In this document: piece after piece, positions 36,398 through 43,518 of the stretch
Layout: each line of letters starts with the position of its first letter
Position numbering within the stretch: position 1 is the first letter of the stretch
Source: Rheinheimera sediminis
GTDB taxonomy: Bacteria > Pseudomonadota > Gammaproteobacteria > Enterobacterales > Alteromonadaceae
Assembly: GCF_004005375.1 (NCBI RefSeq)
Contig: NZ_RZUF01000016.1
Location: 1 to 64,000, forward strand
Length of the DNA stretch: 64,000 nt
Direction: 5' to 3'
Position numbers and translations under genes: made by a program
The notes under the pieces: model-generated
Told to the model about the DNA's origin: nothing
Databases searched by the model: none
Seen by the model: the letters and a program-made list of their open reading frames with translations, nothing else

Positions 36398-37350
36398 TGA
36401 AAACCAAAGTCGTATTTCTTGATGCTGCCACTATGGCTGACACCGACCTGACACCATTGCAGTTGCCCGATGTGGCTTTAACTCTCTATGCTCAAACCAG
36501 CACTGAGCAGTTATTGACACATGCTAAAGACGCTCAGGTGCTGATTAGCAATAAAGTGCCTTTAGATGCTGATGCTATTGCGGCTTTGCCAAAGCTACGC
36601 TGTATTCTTGTTGCTGCTACCGGGGTTAATATAGTCGATCTAGTCGCAGCCAAAACAGCAGGTATAGTGGTCTGTAACGCTCAGGGTTATGCCGGTACTG
36701 CAGTTCCTCAGCATGTCTTCGCGTTAGTGCTGCAACTGACCAACCATATTCATTCTTATCACCAGGCTGTGCAGCAAGCACACTGGAGTCAGAGCGCACA
36801 GTTTTGCCTGCACTTGCACCCGATAGAAGAACTGGCTGATAAAACCATGACATTGGTTGGTTATGGTGATTTAGGGCAGGCAACTGGCCGTATTGCTGAA
36901 GCTTTTGGCATGAAGTTGCTGATAGCTGAACGTCCTGATGCGACAGAACTACGGCCTGGCAGAACAGCATTTGAAAGTGCTGTACGGCAGGCCGATCTGT
37001 TGTCTTTGCATTGTCCACTCACTGCCGCAACGGAGAGACTTATCAACGCTAAAACCTTGAGTTGGATGAAAGCCACGGCCTTGTTAATCAACACAGCCCG
37101 TGGTGGACTGATAGACGAAAAGGCACTGGCTGAGGCTTTAACAACAGGTCGTCTGGCTGGTGCAGCTTTAGATGTGTTAAGCACAGAGCCACCACCAGCC
37201 GAGCATCCGTTACTGAGCCCGTCTATTCCTAATCTCTTAGTGACGCCCCATGTGGCCTGGGCCAGTCGTCAGGCTATGCAACGATTGGTTGGACAGCTAG
37301 CAGAAAATCTGCAGGCATTTATGCGCCAGCAACCTATTCGTCAGGTCTAA
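36397..37350 (+). CDS. D-2-hydroxyacid dehydrogenase (glycerate dehydrogenase-like)
   Basis: A 317-residue NAD(P)-dependent enzyme: the Rossmann core VGYGDLGQATGRIAEAFG (about residues 151-168), catalytic Arg in NTARGGLIDE, Glu in LDVLSTEPP, and His in VTPHVAWAS. Best fit is hydroxypyruvate/glyoxylate reductase (HprA branch). It starts in a TGATG overlap with the globin gene and is convergent with a glycerate-kinase-like gene, whose substrate would be its product, D-glycerate. That pairing supports the assignment. Confidence 0.87.
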   Translation: MKTKVVFLDAATMADTDLTPLQLPDVALTLYAQTSTEQLLTHAKDAQVLISNKVPLDADAIAALPKLRCILVAATGVNIVDLVAAKTAGIVVCNAQGYAGTAVPQHVFALVLQLTNHIHSYHQAVQQAHWSQSAQFCLHLHPIEELADKTMTLVGYGDLGQATGRIAEAFGMKLLIAERPDATELRPGRTAFESAVRQADLLSLHCPLTAATERLINAKTLSWMKATALLINTARGGLIDEKALAEALTTGRLAGAALDVLSTEPPPAEHPLLSPSIPNLLVTPHVAWASRQAMQRLVGQLAENLQAFMRQQPIRQV

Positions 37351-38182
37351 GGCGGATGAAATTATGCTGCTCATCCAGCTCCAGAATAAAATCTGCACTC
37401 AGAGGCAGTTGGCGCCATGCTTCCTGGGTTAAACGCTGAAAATACAGCATAAAGAACTCCAATTCTAAAGCACTTTTGCCTAAACCTTGCTGCTGCAATG
37501 GCTGCTCCTGCCAAGCCCGCCAGCGACAAACCGCTTGCCAATCCGGCGCATTTAGCCAAATTAGCTGGTCCAACTCTTGCCAGATAAGCTGATAATCGCC
37601 ACTGAGTTGTTGATTAACCCGATGCCGCCATACAGCATCAGGATCCTGTTGTTGTTCCAAGGCGTTGATGCTGTGCAGGAGTTCAGCATCTGGCTGAGGT
37701 TTCAACCCAACACACCAACCTTCCAAAATCAGTAGAGTGGCTTGGGTAACTGAAGTTGCTGTAGCCACTTTATCCTGGCCTTTGTCATAACGACGCCAGT
37801 GCTGAGGTTCTGCAGCTTTAAAGCCCTGCAGCTGCGATAACAAAAGCTCGGTATCATGAGTACCGGGCACTCCACGTTCGGCAAAAAGTGGATGCCAGAG
37901 CCCCGCCCTTTTTAGCCTTTGGGCTGGTTCGAGATAATAATCATCCAAAGACACCACTTCAGCCTGAACACCAAATCCTGACCATAACTGTTGCAAAGCG
38001 ACTGCCAGACTGCTTTTTCCACTGCCCTGAGCACCACTGATACCTATAATGAAAGGCGTTGACGGTTGCAGCTGACTTAATCTGCTGAGCTGTTTATTTG
38101 TTAAAGTCTGGCTATTCATTTGAGTTTTCAGACTAAAAAACAGCCACTGTTTCAGCCATAAATTATTAATATTTTCAGTCAC
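37334..38182 (-). CDS. P-loop kinase, probable D-glycerate 3-kinase (YggC-like)
   Basis: A 282-residue P-loop kinase with Walker A GISGAQGSGKSS, the SLDDYYL motif, HPLFAERGVPGTHD and the Walker-B-like LLILEGWCVGL, as in the YggC/plant glycerate 3-kinase family. GTG 38182 is chosen because GAGG lies 7 bases upstream; start sites further upstream lack one, and ATG 38119 is also possible. It faces the glycerate-dehydrogenase-like gene with a 17-base overlap of 3' ends; together they could convert hydroxypyruvate to 3-phosphoglycerate. Confidence 0.78.
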   Translation of the reverse strand: MTENINNLWLKQWLFFSLKTQMNSQTLTNKQLSRLSQLQPSTPFIIGISGAQGSGKSSLAVALQQLWSGFGVQAEVVSLDDYYLEPAQRLKRAGLWHPLFAERGVPGTHDTELLLSQLQGFKAAEPQHWRRYDKGQDKVATATSVTQATLLILEGWCVGLKPQPDAELLHSINALEQQQDPDAVWRHRVNQQLSGDYQLIWQELDQLIWLNAPDWQAVCRWRAWQEQPLQQQGLGKSALELEFFMLYFQRLTQEAWRQLPLSADFILELDEQHNFIRLRPDE

Positions 38183-38262
38183 TAAGCACCTCATCGCTTT
38201 CATCTGGCTGTCTGATTTTCTTTCAGTTACACTGCAGTGTCTATTTTTGGGAGTTTTTCCGC

Positions 38263-40242
38263 ATGCGTATCGCTTTCTGCTTTTTTCTGCTACTGCTCTC
38301 AACGGGTATGGAGGCGTCAGAGCTGACTGAATTACTGGAACAAGTAAAAGCTAACCCTCAAGCTCAATTGGCTGTACAGCAAAAACAACCAGCCAGTACT
38401 GCAAGCGATTTTTTCTTAGTAGCTTACAGTCACTATGCGCTGAGGAATAAAGAGGCGGCGCTTGAATTCAGCAATAAAGCTCTCACATTAGAACCAGACG
38501 CCGAGCTCGCAGCTCGTATTTTACTTATGCAAGCTCTAACCTATGGTGTTTTTTATCGCGACACAGAGCAGGCTCTTGAAAAATTAAAGTTAGCAGAGGC
38601 TATTTTGCCAACAGGCAACAACCCTGTGCTGCTTGCATTGCGAATGGACATTCTGGAGAGTTTTTCTCAAGCCTACAATCAACAAGGTAAGACTGAGCTT
38701 GCAATGAAAGCAGCCACTGAAAGTCTCGCTTTAGCCACCCAAACGGCGGATAAACAGCGTCAGTTGGATGCAATTATTATGTTGGGCCGTTTGCATTTGC
38801 AAAACAATCATTTAACTAAAGCCTATCAACATTTCAAATCCGCACTGCCCCTTGCCAGCGAATTAGCCGACCAACAGGCCATTGCATCTATTCATATGCG
38901 CTTGGGCATGGCCTATCAAAAGCTTGGGCAACATGAAAGGGCACTGCAGCATTTTGAAGAAAGCGCGAGACTTTATCAGCAATTAGATAGTCTAAGCAGT
39001 CAGATAAACGCCCTCATCAATATTGGCGACAGCCAGTTGGTTCTCAATCAAACAGATAAAGCACAAACTACTTATAATAAGGCTCTGAAACTAGCCTTGG
39101 ACAATCAGGATCTCCATATGCTGATTTCTGTTTATGTCAGCTTGTCAGAGTTGGAGCTAGAACGAAACAACCTTGACCAGTCAGAACAATTACTACTCAA
39201 AGCCCATCAATTAGCCAGTCAGGTCTCAGCACAATCCATCAAATCCGAAACTGCGTTGTTTCTTGTCAACGTGTTTATCAAAAAACAAAACTTCAGTGCA
39301 GCTAAACAATTGTTAAATGAGGCGGTGCCACAACCGGATGAGTTACCGGGCTACCTGAAATACAAACATCTTGCCTTAAGCGCTGAACTGGCAGCCTTAG
39401 AGCAAAAGTGGCAACAAGCTTATTTATTGGAAAAATCAGCCAATCAACTGGAGATAGCTCAGCTAAACGACGATAGTAAAATCCAACTCGACAGTTTGCA
39501 AAGCAGTCTTGAATTACAGATGCAGCAAGAGAAACAACAACAGATGAGCAAAGAACAACAAAGCCAGTTACAACAATGGTTATTCATAAGTTTAGCTCTG
39601 CTAGCCATAACTCTGCTCGCTTTGCTTTTTTTCCTCAGTAAGCAGAAAAAAAATCGCTCCAACAAGCTGATACAGCAACCGCAATGGCGCAGCTTTACCG
39701 AGTTGTTATTGCATCATCACGGACTTAAAACTCAAGGTAAGCTGTTGGTGATCAGTCCAGGCCAAACGACAGTCATGCTGAAAAAAGGAGTGCAACAAGT
39801 CAACTCCGATCTGATTCAGTTCAGATCCCTGCTGGATCAGGCGTTATTTTGGGTAGAACAAGATCAGGAGTTCTGGCTGTACTGTGAATCAGAGCAACAG
39901 AGTCGTGACTTACAACATCAATTGTTACGAAGCTTACCTTCTGATTATCAGGCTGATTGCGCAGCATTCCCGCTGCATGCGCTCCTGTCTGAACCTATGT
40001 CTGAGAAGGACTTAGATGCACTTCGAGAACTGTACTGGTACAGCTTGTACTTAGCACAACAACAAGGGCTGCAAGGAGCTTTGCAAATTCACTACTACTG
40101 CCATCAAAACCGCCCTTGCTCCTGGCAGACAGATAACCTGCGCCAGGATCTATTTAACGCCATGAGTCTGGGCTTATTAGAAGTTCATGCTAATGACATA
40201 TCCTTGAGTGACAAACTGCAACAACAATTGGCTCAGATCTAA
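38263..40242 (+). CDS. TPR protein with single membrane anchor, unknown function
   Basis: A 659-residue exported protein: signal peptide (RIAFCFFLLLLSTGMEAS), about eight tetratricopeptide repeats (about residues 45-400, such as AYQKLGQHERALQHFEESARLY), a Gln-rich coiled coil, a TM helix (WLFISLALLAITLLALLFFL, about 440-460) and a 200-residue cytoplasmic domain I do not recognise. The layout resembles TPR sensor proteins that carry a signalling output domain. GGGAG precedes the ATG. The 3' end overlaps the convergent pseudouridine synthase by 4 bases. Confidence 0.75.
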   Translation: MRIAFCFFLLLLSTGMEASELTELLEQVKANPQAQLAVQQKQPASTASDFFLVAYSHYALRNKEAALEFSNKALTLEPDAELAARILLMQALTYGVFYRDTEQALEKLKLAEAILPTGNNPVLLALRMDILESFSQAYNQQGKTELAMKAATESLALATQTADKQRQLDAIIMLGRLHLQNNHLTKAYQHFKSALPLASELADQQAIASIHMRLGMAYQKLGQHERALQHFEESARLYQQLDSLSSQINALINIGDSQLVLNQTDKAQTTYNKALKLALDNQDLHMLISVYVSLSELELERNNLDQSEQLLLKAHQLASQVSAQSIKSETALFLVNVFIKKQNFSAAKQLLNEAVPQPDELPGYLKYKHLALSAELAALEQKWQQAYLLEKSANQLEIAQLNDDSKIQLDSLQSSLELQMQQEKQQQMSKEQQSQLQQWLFISLALLAITLLALLFFLSKQKKNRSNKLIQQPQWRSFTELLLHHHGLKTQGKLLVISPGQTTVMLKKGVQQVNSDLIQFRSLLDQALFWVEQDQEFWLYCESEQQSRDLQHQLLRSLPSDYQADCAAFPLHALLSEPMSEKDLDALRELYWYSLYLAQQQGLQGALQIHYYCHQNRPCSWQTDNLRQDLFNAMSLGLLEVHANDISLSDKLQQQLAQI

Positions 40243-41072
40243 ATCTGTATCAAGTTTGTAGGCAATTCAAACGACATAGCGGTCTTGCGAAACGGGCAAG
40301 TAAACTTCAGTTTCACTGCCTGCAACATCAAACCTTGTGCATTTTTGTTACCTGAGCCATAAGCAGGATCGCCCATTACGGGATGGCCAGCCAAGGCAAA
40401 ATGGCGGCGGATCTGGTGTTTACGACCTGTGATCAGCTTTACTCTGATAATGCTGCTGTGATGCTGTTCCGAATAAGACTCGAGCTCAAATTCGGTGGTA
40501 CAGGCTTTGTCATCCAACACTGAATTGAGTTTACCTTCTGCCAGCAGTTGTTCTGATAACTGGCCTTTGACTTCAATCCGGTATTCTTTTTCAATTTTAT
40601 GCTGTTGCATCATCAAACTAAAAGCGGCCGCGGCTTGTTTCGTATGAGCAATCAAAACCAGACCACTGGCTTCACGGTCCAACCTGTGTACTAAAAAGAC
40701 CTGACGCTTACCCTGCCAGTGCAGCTCAGCAAAACGTAACAATGCCAGATGGTCTCCCCATTCGTTGCCTTGCGATAACATCCCCGCTGGCTTAAACCAA
40801 ACACTGTAGCCGCGAGCTTCATGGATAAGAAGCGCTGGATCACAACTGCGCTGTAACAATTGTTCGTCGTAATTCAGCTCCAAACTATCTCCTGGCAGCA
40901 GATCAGCCTGTGTACGGCGTAGCCTTTTATTTTGCTTACCGCGGCGCCATAACACCGCACCTTTATTCATTGCATCTTTCAGCCGGCCTTTACTGAGTTG
41001 CGGAGCAGCAGCAACTAAAGCCTCAATAGCTTGTGTAGGTGTGGTGATCTGGAGTTTTTTCGATAGTTTCAA
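40239..41072 (-). CDS. RluA-family pseudouridine synthase
   Basis: A 277-residue RNA pseudouridine synthase: an N-terminal S4-like region (SKGRLKDAMNKGAVLWRRG), the catalytic-Asp motif HRLDREASGL (about residues 128-137), and the RluA-family closing ITGRKHQIRRHFALAGHP. The target base cannot be told from sequence. The start appears to be TTG at 41072; the first internal ATG would cut the S4 region. A second RluA-family enzyme lies at 46446. Confidence 0.87.
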   Translation of the reverse strand: MKLSKKLQITTPTQAIEALVAAAPQLSKGRLKDAMNKGAVLWRRGKQNKRLRRTQADLLPGDSLELNYDEQLLQRSCDPALLIHEARGYSVWFKPAGMLSQGNEWGDHLALLRFAELHWQGKRQVFLVHRLDREASGLVLIAHTKQAAAAFSLMMQQHKIEKEYRIEVKGQLSEQLLAEGKLNSVLDDKACTTEFELESYSEQHHSSIIRVKLITGRKHQIRRHFALAGHPVMGDPAYGSGNKNAQGLMLQAVKLKFTCPFRKTAMSFELPTNLIQI

Positions 41073-41156
41073 AATAGTTCTTCACTTAAAAACAAGTTCA
41101 GCCAGTATTCATGGCCATTGGCCTGTAATGATACCAAAGCTTAGGAGGCTCTGTGT

Positions 41157-41813
41157 ATGCGTAATTTTTTTCTGGCTGGTTTATTTACTCTGGTTCCATT
41201 CTTAACTCTGGCGGCGCCTACCGAAGTGGCATCCACTAAAGAGTCTTTTAAGCTGCAGTCCGAACTGGCGGCAACACCAAAACCTAAGGCAACATTACGT
41301 AGCGGCGGCGCCCTCATACAAAGTGTGGAAAATAATGTCTGGTTTGACAGTATAGATATTTCCTTTGATACCGATTTAAACAAAAACGGCTTTTATCATA
41401 GCCTCTACCTGCGTTTTGACGCAGATACTAATTACAAATCTATTCCTGTCTATGCTCACTTTGCATTAAAACGTACCGGAGCGCCTGAAGTTATCATCCA
41501 TACCAGCTCGATTTTCACCTTATATGGTACAAGTGCTGATGATTGGTTTGCGATAGAAAGCGACCTGTTACACAGCCTGCCTCCGGCTTATTATGATCTG
41601 GTGATCCGACTTTATGACGCGGACTACAATGATCTGTTGGCTGAGATTTCAGGCTTCGACGAACCAGCTTTAGCCAGACTTCCGCTGGAAGATTATTCTT
41701 ATGACAAACCACAAGTGGTGGTAGTGAAAGAGGAGAGCGGCAGTCTGGGCTGGTTAAGTTTATTCGGACTTATCGGGATAGCCCTCAGCAGGCGCAAACT
41801 TAAACCCTATTAG
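41157..41813 (+). CDS. Choice-of-anchor H exported protein with GlyGly-CTERM tail
   Basis: A 218-residue exported protein: signal peptide (residues 1-20), a beta-rich domain, and a C-terminal sorting tail with a short Ser-Gly motif (ESGSLGW), a hydrophobic stretch (LSLFGLIGIAL) and a basic end (SRRKLK). This is the GlyGly-CTERM pattern processed by rhombosortase and exported by type II secretion. The body matches the choice-of-anchor H type. Function is unknown. GGAGG lies before the ATG. Confidence 0.75.
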   Translation: MRNFFLAGLFTLVPFLTLAAPTEVASTKESFKLQSELAATPKPKATLRSGGALIQSVENNVWFDSIDISFDTDLNKNGFYHSLYLRFDADTNYKSIPVYAHFALKRTGAPEVIIHTSSIFTLYGTSADDWFAIESDLLHSLPPAYYDLVIRLYDADYNDLLAEISGFDEPALARLPLEDYSYDKPQVVVVKEESGSLGWLSLFGLIGIALSRRKLKPY

Positions 41814-41821
41814 TGAAATGC

Positions 41822-41843
41822 AGCCCCGCACCAAAGCGGGGCT
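41822..41843. terminator. GC-rich hairpin between convergent genes
   Basis: AGCCCCGC/GCGGGGCT around ACCAAA lies between the choice-of-anchor gene and phoH. The T-tract is poor on both strands (TTGTTCC on plus), so termination may be partial. It is placed to serve both convergent genes. Confidence 0.6.
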
Positions 41844-41854
41844 TGTTCCAGATC

Positions 41855-43246
41855 TTATAAGTTTGCCTCGGCAAAAGAGGCAAGCCGGCTGCGTACTACC
41901 CCATTAAGATTCACTGTAGTGCTACCCTCAAAGTTTTTAAAACGTTCAACAATATAAGTTAAGCCTGAAGTCACTGCCGTGAGGTAGTTACTGTCTATTT
42001 GCGACAGGTTCCCTGAACAGATGAGCTTAGTACCTTCACCACAGCGGGTAATGATGGTTTTTAACTGGGCCGCACTTAAATTCTGACATTCATCCAAAAG
42101 TACTATCGCATTTTGAATACTGCGACCTCGCATAAAGTTCACCGACTTAAACTGAATATTCGCTTTGTCCATAATATATTGAACGCTGGCATGCGGATGC
42201 TCATCAGTTTTATGCAAGACTTCCAGTGAATCGGTGATAGCAGCCAGCCAGGGCGCCATTTTCTCTTCTTCGGTCCCGGGCAGGAAACCTATAGACTCAG
42301 CAATCTCTGGCGTGTTTCGGGTGACTATAACTTTGTCATAGACGCCCTTTTCAATGACCAACTCCAGCGCTGCGGCTAAAGCAATCAGAGTTTTACCACA
42401 ACCTGCAGGCCCCGTCAGGATCACTAAATCCATATCAGGGTCGAGCAGAGCATTAAGTGCCATTGCCTGATAAATGTTTTTCGGGTGAATACCCCAAGCA
42501 TGTTTGTGCATCAGACGCTCAAAACCTAAATCGAGAATTTTGATTTCTTGCTCATTGATTTCCAGCACCCGCCCAGCAAAAGTTTCAGCTTCGTCAATCA
42601 GATATTCATTCAGATAGGCATTAGGCAATACAGAGCGAGGCACAAAATGATAGGTATCACGACCTTCGTTATGGGTGCGACAATCTTTCACTACAGACCA
42701 AAAATCACCGGAAAACTTGTAATAACCTTTGTATAAAAACCGCACGTCGTCAATCAATTGGTCAGTACGATAATCTTCAACTAATTTCAGCCCTGCCCCT
42801 TTCGCTTTCAGGCGCATATTGATGTCTTTAGTCACCAGTATGACTTTGGTTGGTGCTTTTTCCCTCTGTAAAAATAAGGCGGTATTGATAATTAAATGAT
42901 CGTTTTCACCACCGGGCAGACCCGGAATTTGGTCACTGATATGATGGTCGTTGATAATAAATAAATGGCCGGCACTTTTTTCTTCGGCGTGACTTGGTAA
43001 AGCGACACCTTGTAGCATTTGCTCCGGCGACGCGTCTTTGAGCACATCTTCCAAGGCACGAATTGCGATACGGGCTTCACGGCTGACGTCTTTGTGTTTA
43101 TCTTTGATGTGGTCTAATTCTTCGAGCACTGTCATCGGTATGACAACGTCGTGTTCCTGAAAGTTTAAGAAGGCGAAAGGTTCATGCAGTAGAATGTTGG
43201 TGTCCAGAACGTATATTTTTTTATCTTTAGCTCTTCTTCGCGCCAT
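41855..43246 (-). CDS. PhoH-family PIN-ATPase
   Basis: A 463-residue protein with an N-terminal PIN nuclease domain (YVLDTNILLHEPFAF with acidic residues; about 8-150) and a C-terminal PhoH ATPase (about 240-455) with Walker A LTGPAGCGKTLIAL and Walker B IVLLDECQNL. PhoH2-type proteins combine RNA cleavage and unwinding. ATG 43246, with AAGGAG 7 bases upstream, is preferred over a start 30 bases earlier. It is divergent from rapA with a 272-bp spacer in which I see no further gene. Confidence 0.9.
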   Translation of the reverse strand: MARRRAKDKKIYVLDTNILLHEPFAFLNFQEHDVVIPMTVLEELDHIKDKHKDVSREARIAIRALEDVLKDASPEQMLQGVALPSHAEEKSAGHLFIINDHHISDQIPGLPGGENDHLIINTALFLQREKAPTKVILVTKDINMRLKAKGAGLKLVEDYRTDQLIDDVRFLYKGYYKFSGDFWSVVKDCRTHNEGRDTYHFVPRSVLPNAYLNEYLIDEAETFAGRVLEINEQEIKILDLGFERLMHKHAWGIHPKNIYQAMALNALLDPDMDLVILTGPAGCGKTLIALAAALELVIEKGVYDKVIVTRNTPEIAESIGFLPGTEEEKMAPWLAAITDSLEVLHKTDEHPHASVQYIMDKANIQFKSVNFMRGRSIQNAIVLLDECQNLSAAQLKTIITRCGEGTKLICSGNLSQIDSNYLTAVTSGLTYIVERFKNFEGSTTVNLNGVVRSRLASFAEANL

Positions 43247-43518
43247 AAGCAGCTCCTTAGCGACAATAAAAACCATGAAAGTTCATGGCAAAACAATCCG
43301 TCCACTGTATCTGAGTTGTAGGGTGTCTTTTTGGTTCAATCGAAGCAGAACCCTCAGTGCTTTTATTCATTTGATCTAAGCTTAGAGCAAAAATGCACTG
43401 TCTGTATGACCGATAGATGACGATTTTTAATCTATGGAAAAAAATACGTCATCTCAGCTGATGCGGTCTCAGGCTTTTCGCTGTACCATGACGCGCCATT
43501 TTCTGCAGTGAGGACAAG

